Positions 57,138-64,000 of a stretch of 64,000 bases of DNA are shown piece after piece. Positions within the stretch are counted from its first letter, which is position 1, and each line of letters begins with the position of its first letter. Below the pieces are notes generated by a model. That model saw nothing but the letters and a program-made list of their open reading frames with translations. It was not told where the DNA came from and did no database searches. Origin of the DNA: Afipia sp. (GTDB taxonomy: Bacteria; Pseudomonadota; Alphaproteobacteria; Rhizobiales; Xanthobacteraceae). The stretch spans positions 310,001-374,000 of the forward strand of contig JACQDM010000007.1 of NCBI GenBank assembly GCA_016201045.1, given 5' to 3'. A program made the position numbers and the translations under genes.

Positions 57138-57169
57138 TTTTTTAGTCGCCAAGATTTTTAGCCACCAAG
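57138..57169. repeat. Tandem 16-bp direct repeat in mmsA leader
   Basis: TTTTTTAGTCGCCAAG (57138-57153) is followed directly by ATTTTTAGCCACCAAG (57154-57169), 13 of 16 identical. The pair lies 26-57 bp upstream of the mmsA start, between start codon and the LysR-side dyad. Confidence 0.5.
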
Positions 57170-57215
57170 GCTTCTTTACAAGACCTTTTGACCTGCATTT
57201 TATAAGATTCAATTG

Positions 57216-57229
57216 CCTGAAATTACAGG
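57216..57229. promoter_or_regulatory. Possible LysR-type operator between mmsA and lysR
   Basis: CCTGAAATTACAGG, a dyad (12 of 14 symmetric) located 14 bp before the lysR start and about 104 bp upstream of mmsA. Such positions are typical for LysR regulators controlling a divergent operon. TATAAA on the minus strand (57199-57204) could be the mmsA -10. Confidence 0.45.
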
Positions 57230-57243
57230 ATAGATGTGCATAA

Positions 57244-58155
57244 ATGTCGGATCAGGTTGCCGGCCTGGATTGGGACGATTTTCGCTTCGTGCTCGCCATC
57301 GTGCGAGGCGGCACGGTCTCCGCCGCAGCAAAGCAGCTTGGCGTCGATCATACCACCGTCATTCGCCGCGTAGACCGGCTGGAACGTCACCTTTCGGCCA
57401 AGCTGTTTGACCGGCGCAAGACCGGCTACGTCCTGACCGAAGCCGGACATCGCGTCGCCGTCAGCGCCGAAGAGATCGAATCCACGATTGTCGCCAATCA
57501 GGACATCATCGGCGGGTCGAAATCCCATCTCACCGGCACCGTTCGCATCGGCGCGCCGGACGGCTTCGGCAGCCATTACCTCGCATCGCGGCTTGTCGGT
57601 TTTGCCGATCTCTATCCCGATCTGGATCTGCAGCTTGTCGCCACTGCACGGCTATTCAGTCTGTCGAAAAGAGAGGCCGACATCGCAATCAGCCTGTCGA
57701 TGCCGAAGGAAGGACGCACGGTCGGACGCAAGCTGATCGACTACAGTCTTGGGCTTTACGCGTCACCGGCCTACCTCGCAGCGTCTCCCGCGATTAAAAT
57801 GAGGGACGATCTGAAGGCCCATCGGTTTGTCGGCTATATCGAAGAGCTGCTGTACACGCCTGAACTGGACTATCTGCCGCAGGTTTCGCCGAAAATCTCC
57901 GCGAAATTCCGCAGCGCCAACCTCATCGCGCAACTTAACGCGACATTGTCTGGCTTTGGAATTGCGGTGCTGCCGCATTTTATGGCGGCAACGTACCCGC
58001 AGCTTCAGCCGGTATTGCCCGAGAAGATAACTATCCTGCGAAGTTTCTGGCTGCTGATGCATGCCGACAGCAAGGACCTTGCCCGCATTCGTGCAGTCGC
58101 GGATTACATCTATGCGGTCGTCGAACGGGATCGCGCTTTGTTCAATCCGCGTTGA
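57244..58155 (+). CDS. LysR family transcriptional regulator
   Basis: A 303-residue regulator: N-terminal winged helix (WDDFRFVLAIVRGGTVSAAAKQLGVDHTTVIRRVDRLERHL) and a C-terminal two-lobe effector domain. The opening WDDFRFVLA and VDHTTVIRRVDRLE belong to the LysR group common near dehydrogenase genes. It is transcribed away from mmsA and is the likely regulator of that operon, inferred from divergence. Its last 46 bp overlap the tail of the TetR gene on the other strand. Confidence 0.9.
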   Translation: MSDQVAGLDWDDFRFVLAIVRGGTVSAAAKQLGVDHTTVIRRVDRLERHLSAKLFDRRKTGYVLTEAGHRVAVSAEEIESTIVANQDIIGGSKSHLTGTVRIGAPDGFGSHYLASRLVGFADLYPDLDLQLVATARLFSLSKREADIAISLSMPKEGRTVGRKLIDYSLGLYASPAYLAASPAIKMRDDLKAHRFVGYIEELLYTPELDYLPQVSPKISAKFRSANLIAQLNATLSGFGIAVLPHFMAATYPQLQPVLPEKITILRSFWLLMHADSKDLARIRAVADYIYAVVERDRALFNPR

Positions 58156-58745
58156 GGTGCTTTTCGCTGCTCGACGGGGCGGACCGCCGCCGAGCGCCCC
58201 GTTTCCAATATCTCGGACGAGAACGTGCCGGTGCCCGCCATGCGCGCCAGCATCAGCGAGCCAAGCATCGTTGCGAGCGTCGCAATCGCGTCACGGCGCG
58301 CTGCTTTCGTGCCGGGCGACGGCATCTGGTCCGAAACCATCTCGATCATCTCTTCGAGTTTGAGCGCAGCGGCCTTCCGCGTCTTCGGATTGGCGCGCAG
58401 CACTTCAGCGCCGAGCGCGGGCAACGCACAGCCATTGCCGACATCGTCACGATGGGCGGGCGTCAGATAACCGTTCACGACCGATGCGAGTTTTTGACCT
58501 TCCGGGGCCTGTTCGGCGCGCTTGCGCCAGCGATGCGTGGTCTGATCCATCGCATGCGCGAACGCTTCGCCGATCAGCGCGTCGCGCGAGTTGAAATGCG
58601 CGTAGAAGCCGCCATGCGTCAAACCAGCTTCCTTCATCAGATCCGCGACGCCGATGCCGTCAGCGCCCTTCTCGCGCAGCAGGACGGAAGCGTTCTTCAC
58701 GATCCGCGCGTGGGTTTCGCTCTTGTGATCTTTCGAATAACGCAT
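58110..58745 (-). CDS. TetR/AcrR family transcriptional regulator
   Basis: A 211-residue repressor: helix-turn-helix in RIVKNASVLLREKGADGIGVADLMKEAGLTHGGFYAHFNSRDAL (residues ~14-57), then a helical ligand-binding domain with two Cys (VGNGCALPA). The C-terminal ~20 residues are basic. It is divergent from the enoyl-CoA hydratase gene. A dyad ATG(N8)CAT at 58760-58773 just before its start has a close relative at the promoter of the thiolase gene, suggesting a small regulon. Confidence 0.9.
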   Translation of the reverse strand: MRYSKDHKSETHARIVKNASVLLREKGADGIGVADLMKEAGLTHGGFYAHFNSRDALIGEAFAHAMDQTTHRWRKRAEQAPEGQKLASVVNGYLTPAHRDDVGNGCALPALGAEVLRANPKTRKAAALKLEEMIEMVSDQMPSPGTKAARRDAIATLATMLGSLMLARMAGTGTFSSEILETGRSAAVRPVEQRKAPQRGLNKARSRSTTA

Positions 58746-58759
58746 CGCTGAGCCTTCAG

Positions 58760-58773
58760 ATGTTAAGAGTCAT
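58760..58773. promoter_or_regulatory. Putative TetR operator 1
   Basis: ATGTTAAGAGTCAT, an imperfect dyad, 15 bp upstream of the TetR start. Read on minus, the 25 bp around it match the thiolase-promoter site at about 19 of 25 positions, including TATGA and CATCT. Confidence 0.5.
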
Positions 58774-58892
58774 ATAATAACAGGCGGCACACCTTCGCAG
58801 TTGCACATTCGATGCCAAAATGGCTGCCATGCGCGCCGATTGACGGCGCAGTGCCGGTCACGCAACATTCGCGCCATACCACCGGAGCACTC

Positions 58893-59663
58893 ATGCAGAC
58901 CATCAACGAGCATTGCGAGATCGAGCGCGGCGATCATGGCATCGTGCGGATGGTCATTCGCAATGCCGGATCGCTGAATATCCTCAATTCCCAAGTCAAT
59001 CGCGCGCTCTGCGATGCGTTCGCCTCACTTGCAAAAGACGATAGCATCCGTGTGCTGATCCTTGCAGGTAGCGGAACCAAGGCGATGATCGGCGGAGCCG
59101 ACATCAAGGAGATGGCGACGCTCGATCAATCGTCGGCGAAGACTTTCATCAAGAGTCTGCGCGACGTGTGCGAGGCCATTCGCGCGTTTCCCGTGCCGGT
59201 GATCGCGCGCATTCAAGGCTGGTGCCTCGGCGGCGGGCTTGAGGTTGCCGCCGCCTGCGATCTGCGGATTGCGTCGAACGATTCAAAATATGCGATGCCG
59301 GAGGTGAAGGTTGGAATTCCCTCGGTCATTCACGCGGCGTTGTTGCCGCGACTGATCGGCTGGGGCCGCGCGCGATGGCTCATTCTCACCGCCGCCACCA
59401 TCGACGCGCCGACCGCGCTCAGCTGGGGCCTCGTCGAGCAGGTCGTGCCAGCCGCCGAACTGGATTCGGCGATAGCGTCCGCCGCCAAGGCGATTGCGGA
59501 ATGTGGAGCCGAGGCGATGCGCAATCAGAAGGCACTGCTCAAACAATGGGAGGAGCTGCCGTTGTCGCAATCGGTTGAAGTCAGCATCGAAGCGTTCGGC
59601 AGGGCATATCTGACTGGCGAACCGCAGAAACTGATGCAGGCTTTCATCGACAGACGAAAATAG
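58893..59663 (+). CDS. Enoyl-CoA hydratase/isomerase family protein
   Basis: A 256-residue crotonase-fold protein: GTKAMIGGADIKEM (oxyanion Ala/Gly), WCLGGGLEVAAACDLRIAS and the region EVKVGIPSVIHAALLPRLIGWGRARWL. The last segment replaces the usual ExxLGxxPGxGGTQRL, so the second catalytic Glu of standard hydratase is not clear and the reaction may differ. The ATG at 58893 has GGAG five bases before it; the frame upstream to 58812 is non-coding. Divergent from TetR. It might serve methacrylyl-CoA hydration for the nearby valine route, which is speculative. Confidence 0.85.
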   Translation: MQTINEHCEIERGDHGIVRMVIRNAGSLNILNSQVNRALCDAFASLAKDDSIRVLILAGSGTKAMIGGADIKEMATLDQSSAKTFIKSLRDVCEAIRAFPVPVIARIQGWCLGGGLEVAAACDLRIASNDSKYAMPEVKVGIPSVIHAALLPRLIGWGRARWLILTAATIDAPTALSWGLVEQVVPAAELDSAIASAAKAIAECGAEAMRNQKALLKQWEELPLSQSVEVSIEAFGRAYLTGEPQKLMQAFIDRRK

Positions 59664-59786
59664 CTCATGGCTGGCGCGATAAAATCTCATGCGGCCGGGC
59701 CGCCGTTTCAAACAGCGCCACGCTTGCGCCGCGCAATTTCTTGCGCATACCGTCCGCGACCGATTGCAATCCTTGTCAGTTTTAAT

Positions 59787-59800
59787 ATGATACTTATCAT
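59787..59800. promoter_or_regulatory. Putative TetR operator 2 at the thiolase promoter
   Basis: ATGATA-CT-TATCAT, a perfect 6+2+6 palindrome. It overlaps a likely promoter: TTGTCA (59773-59778), 16 bp, TATCAT (59795-59800). The sequence is related to the dyad in front of the TetR gene at 58760. Confidence 0.6.
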
Positions 59801-59835
59801 CTAACGGCCCTGCCCGCCGGTAACAGGAGATGCTT

Positions 59836-61029
59836 ATGTCCGAATCAGATCCCGTCGTCATCGTCTCCGCAGTCCGCACGCCACTCGGCCGCTTCCAGGG
59901 CGATTTGTCATCCTTCAGCGCGCATACACTCGGTTCGCACGCCATCGGCGCAGCACTCGAGCGCGCGAAAATCTCCCCCGACAAGGTCGACGAAGTTTTC
60001 ATGGGTTGCGTGCTCCCGGCAGGACAGGGTCAGGCTCCGGCGCGGCAGGCTGCGCGCGGCGCGAAATTGCCGGACGCAACCGGCGCAACCACAATCAATA
60101 AGGTCTGCGGCTCGGGCATGAAAGCCACGATGCTCGCTCACGACATCATCAATGCAGGCTCGGCGCAGATCGTCGTCTCCGGCGGCATGGAGAGCATGAG
60201 CAACGCGCCGTATTTGTTGCTGAAAGCCCGCGCCGGTTATCGCGTCGGGCATGACCGCGTGATGGACCACATGCTGCTGGACGGTCTCGAAGACGCCTAT
60301 GAGACCGGCCGCTCGATGGGTGACTTTGGCGAAGCCGCCGCGGAAGCGTATCAATTCTCGCGCAAGGATCAGGATGACTATGCCGTCGAAACGCTGACCC
60401 GTGCGCGCAAGGCCGTACAGGACGGTTCGTTCAAGAAGGAAATCGCGCCGCTTAAAGTGAAGGAAAAAGCCGGCGAGCGCGTGATCGAAAACGACGAGCA
60501 TCCGCTCAAGGTTGACCCTGCGAAAATTCCGAATCTCAAACCGGCGTTTCGCGCCAACGGCACGATCACGCCGGCCGCCTCGTCCGCCAACGCGGATGGC
60601 GCTGCTGCGCTTGTCTTGACGCGCCGTTCGACCGCCGAACGCGAAGGTCTGCCGATTCTGGCTGAGATCAAGGGACATACGACGCATAGCCAGGCGCCGG
60701 ACTGGTTCACCACTGCACCGATCCCGGCGATCCGCAAATTGCTGGAGAAAGTCGGCTGGAAAGCATCCGACGTCGACCTCTACGAGATCAACGAAGCCTT
60801 TGCCGTCGTTCCGATGGCGGCGGCGAAGGACCTCGGCATTCCGCGCGACAAGCTCAACGTCAATGGCGGTGCCTGCGCACTCGGTCATCCGATCGGCGCG
60901 ACCGGCGCACGCATCATTGTGACGCTGCTGCATGCGATGGAAAAGAACAACGTCAAGCGCGGGATCGCCTCGCTTTGCATCGGCGGAGGCGAAGCGACGG
61001 CGATTGCCGTCGAACGCAAACTTCATTGA
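59836..61029 (+). CDS. Acetyl-CoA acetyltransferase (thiolase)
   Basis: A 397-residue thiolase: nucleophile Cys in NKVCGSGMKA near 90, GGMESMSNAPYLL, the His loop EINEAFAVVPMAA, and the second Cys in GGACALGHPIGATGARI near 378. The AGGAG motif is ideally spaced for the ATG at 59836, not the one at 59830. It can form or split acetoacetyl-CoA (biosynthetic/degradative class). It starts a run with the ketosynthase and methyltransferase genes. Confidence 0.93.
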   Translation: MSESDPVVIVSAVRTPLGRFQGDLSSFSAHTLGSHAIGAALERAKISPDKVDEVFMGCVLPAGQGQAPARQAARGAKLPDATGATTINKVCGSGMKATMLAHDIINAGSAQIVVSGGMESMSNAPYLLLKARAGYRVGHDRVMDHMLLDGLEDAYETGRSMGDFGEAAAEAYQFSRKDQDDYAVETLTRARKAVQDGSFKKEIAPLKVKEKAGERVIENDEHPLKVDPAKIPNLKPAFRANGTITPAASSANADGAAALVLTRRSTAEREGLPILAEIKGHTTHSQAPDWFTTAPIPAIRKLLEKVGWKASDVDLYEINEAFAVVPMAAAKDLGIPRDKLNVNGGACALGHPIGATGARIIVTLLHAMEKNNVKRGIASLCIGGGEATAIAVERKLH

Positions 61030-61068
61030 CGCTAACCCGCGCGGCTTTGTCGCGCCGATGGTGACGAC

Positions 61069-62358
61069 ATGAACAACGTCAAGCGTACATCTTCAACGCG
61101 GCGCATTGTCGTTACCGGCATGGGCGCAGTGTCCCCGCTCGGCTGCGGCGTCGAGGCCAACTGGTCGCGGCTGCTCGCGGGACAATCGGGCCTGCGCGCG
61201 TTGTCCGACAACATCCTCGGCGATCTTCCGGCGAAAGTATGCGGCGTTGTGCCGGATGCTGCGGAAGATCCCGAAGCAGGATTCGATCCGGATCGTGCCG
61301 TCCCGCGCAAGGATCAAAAGAAGATGGATCGCTTCATCCAGTTCGCGATGATGGCGGCGGACGAAGCAGTCGCCCAGTCCGGCTGGAAAGCCGAGAGTGA
61401 GCGCGATAAAGAGCGCACGGCAACCATCATCGCGTCGGGCATCGGCGGATTTCCGACGATTGTCGATGCCGTCCGCACCACCGACGAGCGCGGTGTGCGG
61501 CGTCTCTCTCCTTTCACCGTGCCCTCGTTCCTCGTCAATCTTGCGGCCGGACAAGTCGCGATCCGCCACGGCTTCAAGGGACCGCTTGGCGCGCCCGTCA
61601 CCGCGTGCGCGGCCGGCGTTCAGGCCATTGGCGATGCGGCACGGATGATTCATGCCGGTGAAGCGGATGTCGCAATCTGCGGTGGGGCGGAAGCCTGCAT
61701 CGACCGCGTCAGTCTCGGCGGGTTTGCAGCGGCGCGTGCGCTGTCCACCGCATTCAACGATCAGCCGACCAAGGCCTCGCGACCCTTCGACAAAGATCGC
61801 GACGGATTCGTGATGGGCGAAGGTGCAGGAATCGTCGTCATCGAGACGCTCGACCACGCACTGAGCCGGGGCGCGACGCCGATTGCCGAACTCGTCGGCT
61901 ACGGCACGACGTCGGACGCCTACCACATGACCGCAGGCCCCGAAGACGGCGGTGGCGCGCGGCGCGCCATCGAGATCGCGTTGCGGCAGGCGGGCATCTC
62001 GCCGATCGAAGTTCAGCATCTCAACGCGCACGCGACATCGACGCCGGTCGGCGACAATGGCGAACTGGCTGCGATCAAATCCGTATTCGGCAGCGATGGC
62101 GGTATCGCGGTGACGTCGACGAAATCGGCGACAGGTCACCTGCTCGGCGCGGCAGGCGGGCTTGAGGCGATCTATTCCGTGTTGGCATTGCGAGACCAGA
62201 TCGCGCCCGCAACGCTCAATCTCGATCACCCGGATGCGGCGGCCGAAGGCATCGATCTCGTTCGCGGCGCGGCGCGGCCGATGCCGATAGAACACGTTTT
62301 GTCGAACGGTTTCGGTTTCGGCGGCGTCAATGCGAGTGTATTGTTCCGCGCGTGGTAA
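61069..62358 (+). CDS. Beta-ketoacyl-ACP synthase II (FabF-like)
   Basis: A 429-residue condensing enzyme of the KASII type with the full Cys-His-His set: Cys in VTACAAGVQAIGDA near 180, His in NAHATSTPVGD near 325, His in KSATGHLLGAAGGLEA near 360. KDQKKMDRFIQFAM is the usual FabF segment. It lies outside the fab cluster and has no acpP neighbour. A paralogue acting with the thiolase upstream (39 bp away) in a dedicated acyl pathway is possible. No gene symbol assigned because the main fabF is probably elsewhere. Confidence 0.9.
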   Translation: MNNVKRTSSTRRIVVTGMGAVSPLGCGVEANWSRLLAGQSGLRALSDNILGDLPAKVCGVVPDAAEDPEAGFDPDRAVPRKDQKKMDRFIQFAMMAADEAVAQSGWKAESERDKERTATIIASGIGGFPTIVDAVRTTDERGVRRLSPFTVPSFLVNLAAGQVAIRHGFKGPLGAPVTACAAGVQAIGDAARMIHAGEADVAICGGAEACIDRVSLGGFAAARALSTAFNDQPTKASRPFDKDRDGFVMGEGAGIVVIETLDHALSRGATPIAELVGYGTTSDAYHMTAGPEDGGGARRAIEIALRQAGISPIEVQHLNAHATSTPVGDNGELAAIKSVFGSDGGIAVTSTKSATGHLLGAAGGLEAIYSVLALRDQIAPATLNLDHPDAAAEGIDLVRGAARPMPIEHVLSNGFGFGGVNASVLFRAW

Positions 62359-62374
62359 CACGCGAGGCCGACAC

Positions 62375-63238
62375 ATGACACTCCCCGCCATCGACAACCG
62401 CAATGCCGATCAGGCCGAATACTGGAATGGCCAAGGCGGGCAGCACTGGACCCAGCAGCAAAAGGTTCAGGACCTTGTGCTGGAGCCGGTGCTGGACATC
62501 CTGATCGAGCGCGCCAAAATCAAACCTGGTGAACGGGTTCTCGATATCGGCTGCGGCTGCGGCGCATCGACCTTCGTCCTCGCGCAAAAGACCGGCTCGT
62601 CGGGACACGTCACCGGCCTCGATATTTCTGAACCAATGCTCGGCCGCGCGCGCGAACTCACGCCGCAAGGCGCGCCGATAGACTTCGTACTGGCGGACGC
62701 GACGGTTTACGATTTCAAACCTGCCAGCGTTGACATGCTTTTCTCGCGCTTCGGCGTAATGTTCTTCGCGGACCCGACCGCCTCATTCAAAAACATGCGG
62801 AAGGCTCTCCGCCCGAACGGCCGCATGATCTTCGCCTGCTGGCGCACCCCGCGCGAAAACCCGATGCTGATCATGCCGCTTCAGGAAGCCTATAAGCATG
62901 TGCCGAAACTTCCCGAAGTGAAGCCGGAAGACCCCGGCCCGTTCGCATTCGCAGATGACCAGCGCTTGAAGTCGATTCTCTCAGCCGCCGGATTCGCATC
63001 CGTTGAGATCGATCGCGCCGATCTCAAATTCGACATCGCAACCGGCAAGGGTCTCGACGCTGCACTTGAGACCGCGACCTCGATTGGACCCGCAAGCCGC
63101 GCCATCGCCGGACAACCGCCTGCCCTCGCCAAGGCTGCTGTCGAATCGATCCGCTCGGCGCTGGCGAAGCATCAGAGCGGCAATCGCGTGCTGCTGGACG
63201 GCTCGATCTGGATTGTCACAGCCGCGAACGGCAGCTGA
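62375..63238 (+). CDS. Class I SAM-dependent methyltransferase
   Basis: A 287-residue methyltransferase: start IDNRNADQAEYWNGQGGQHW, SAM motif VLDIGCGCGASTFVLAQ near 55-71, FVLADATVYDFKPASVDMLFSRFGVMFF. The family methylates small molecules or quinone-like substrates; the substrate is not evident. The ATG at 62375 is used; the longer frame from 62330 overlaps the end of the ketosynthase. 16 bp downstream of the FabF-like gene. Confidence 0.85.
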   Translation: MTLPAIDNRNADQAEYWNGQGGQHWTQQQKVQDLVLEPVLDILIERAKIKPGERVLDIGCGCGASTFVLAQKTGSSGHVTGLDISEPMLGRARELTPQGAPIDFVLADATVYDFKPASVDMLFSRFGVMFFADPTASFKNMRKALRPNGRMIFACWRTPRENPMLIMPLQEAYKHVPKLPEVKPEDPGPFAFADDQRLKSILSAAGFASVEIDRADLKFDIATGKGLDAALETATSIGPASRAIAGQPPALAKAAVESIRSALAKHQSGNRVLLDGSIWIVTAANGS

Positions 63239-63377
63239 GAGATACAATTCACAACATTACAGATGCGTCATATCGCGCAATGTGTCGGCGCGGCGGTAAT
63301 CTCTAGATTGCGGACGAGATGGCGGAACCCGCCGTTTTGTTGCCACTTGTCAAAAGGCAAACAACGGAGGAATTCGC

Positions 63378-63608
63378 ATGGTTCGCAAATATTCAAAAGG
63401 CGCATCGAAGAAAGTCGAGCGCGCTATGAAAGAACTCAATAAAGGCACATTGAGAAGCGGAAGATCGGGTAAGAAGGTCACGAGTCGCAAGCAAGCCATC
63501 GCCATCGGCCTTTCCGAAGCGCGCCGGGAAGGAAAGAAAGTGCCAGCCAAGAAAACCAAAAGGCGCTCGACCAAACGAGCTACGAAGCGCAAGACCCGCA
63601 AATCCTGA
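63378..63608 (+). CDS. Lys/Arg-rich small protein (DUF6496 type)
   Basis: A 76-residue very basic protein: VRKYSKGASKKVERAMKELNKGTL, GRSGKKVTSRKQAIAIGLSEARREGKKV, then a tail of Lys, Arg, Thr and Ala resembling histone H1 repeats. A GGAGG Shine-Dalgarno precedes the ATG. Such proteins, of DUF6496 type, are widespread in soil bacteria and are thought, not shown, to bind nucleic acid. Confidence 0.82.
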   Translation: MVRKYSKGASKKVERAMKELNKGTLRSGRSGKKVTSRKQAIAIGLSEARREGKKVPAKKTKRRSTKRATKRKTRKS

Positions 63609-63635
63609 AATTTGAGAAACAGGACATTTCGATAA

Positions 63636-64000
63636 GTGCAAGTTCACCGCCGGCGCGTTTTCTTTATCGAAGGCTATGAACCAAAGGGCGCCGGCGGATT
63701 CTATCGCCTGTTCAAGCGCGAATGGTTTCGTTTCCGCAAGAATTGGGGCGTGGACAGCACGCTGAGCGACGTTCGCTACGATTCCGATGACATCGCAGTA
63801 TGGGACATCGAAACCATCGGGCCCAATTGGCGCGCGTCGACACGCTACGAATTTCTGCGGCTCGAACATCAGATCAGAGACAATCTCGCGCAACCGCTTT
63901 GGCTTCAGCTTGCGCGCACGCTCCGCTGGATGGCCGGCGATTTGTCGACGGGTTCGCTATGGCGCGTGTATCGCGCATCGTGGCGAATGGGCGTGTTGCT
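63636..64000 (+). CDS. Unknown protein, N-terminal part (runs off window)
   Basis: An open frame from a GTG at 63636 to the window end, 121 residues so far. It starts VQVHRRRVFFIEGYEPKGAGGFYRLFKREWFRF and continues with charged and aromatic-rich sequence (DDIAVWDIETIGPNWRAS). The opening RRVFFIEGYEPKG is reminiscent of membrane-associated alpha/beta-hydrolase-like proteins of Bradyrhizobium, but I cannot assign a family. AGGA lies 12 bases upstream. The gene lies 27 bp after the basic small protein. Confidence 0.6.
   Translation, partial: MQVHRRRVFFIEGYEPKGAGGFYRLFKREWFRFRKNWGVDSTLSDVRYDSDDIAVWDIETIGPNWRASTRYEFLRLEHQIRDNLAQPLWLQLARTLRWMAGDLSTGSLWRVYRASWRMGVL

Noticed and set aside
55295-57145. 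616-codon plus-strand ORF
   Set aside because: Antisense to mmsA and the ACAD start; its translation is Arg/His-rich shadow sequence, and it crosses the double-hairpin repeat. mmsA on the other strand has full family motifs.
63324-63344. GGAACC motif that could be an EcfG (general stress) -35 before the basic small protein
   Set aside because: No CGTT -10 at the required 16-18 bp distance, so the match is only half a promoter.

Overview
The window looks like ordinary chromosome from a GC-rich (about 60 percent) alphaproteobacterium of the Bradyrhizobium / Afipia / Rhodopseudomonas group. The evidence is gene order (rpsR-DUF2232-rplI, dnaB-alr-radA-cvpA-purF, ppx-rlmE, guaA with its Lin0512 neighbour), a long C-terminal tail on L9, a liv-type ABC system and an mms-type valine-degradation operon. 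Genus was judged by recognition only; no database was searched. There is no rRNA, tRNA, CRISPR array, prophage, transposase or plasmid origin, and no clear pseudogene.

Layout. 1-12.8 kb: end of rpsR, DUF2232 protein, rplI with a terminator, a cytochrome-c-like protein, a cyclopropane-fatty-acid-synthase-type enzyme, then dnaB, alr, radA, cvpA and purF, an AT-rich small ORF, an SDR and a DUF2147 protein. 12.8-21.5 kb (mostly minus): der, a small lipoprotein, a YfgM-like protein, panB, nnrU, prfC, and a DUF47-Pit phosphate uptake pair with a Pho box in front. 21.5-26.5 kb (minus): a five-gene branched-chain amino-acid ABC transporter (livG-livF-binding protein-livH-livM). 26.8-32.2 kb: PAS_5-type protein, DctA, a long non-coding stretch, an ArsC-family protein, an ArsR/AHSA1 pair with a palindromic operator, and a soluble chemotaxis receptor. 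32.3-45.2 kb: guaA, RsmB-type methyltransferase, MAPEG protein, Sel1 protein, oxidoreductase, guaB, MFS exporter, rlmE, ppx, hotdog protein. 45.3-47.9 kb: YaiI-type protein, an ABC-F ATPase and a small coiled-coil protein. 47.9-57.1 kb (minus): mmsA, acyl-CoA dehydrogenase, HIBCH, mmsB, acyl-CoA synthetase, MaoC, SDR and a flavoprotein, with a divergent LysR gene. 57.2-64 kb: LysR, TetR, enoyl-CoA hydratase family protein, thiolase, FabF-like ketosynthase, methyltransferase, a Lys/Arg-rich small protein, and the start of an unknown gene.

How the genes fit together. The liv transporter imports branched-chain amino acids, and mmsA/ACAD/HIBCH/mmsB encode most of the valine route from isobutyryl-CoA to propionyl-CoA. 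The TetR gene and the thiolase share a related palindromic promoter site, suggesting one small acyl-CoA regulon. guaA and guaB supply GMP.

The most unusual structure is a two-copy, roughly 165-bp double-hairpin repeat (22528-22693 and 55449-55611). In both copies it fills the gap between two operon genes in the same orientation relative to transcription. Its last stem buries the only visible Shine-Dalgarno of the next gene. The arm sequences differ between copies, yet base pairing is kept.
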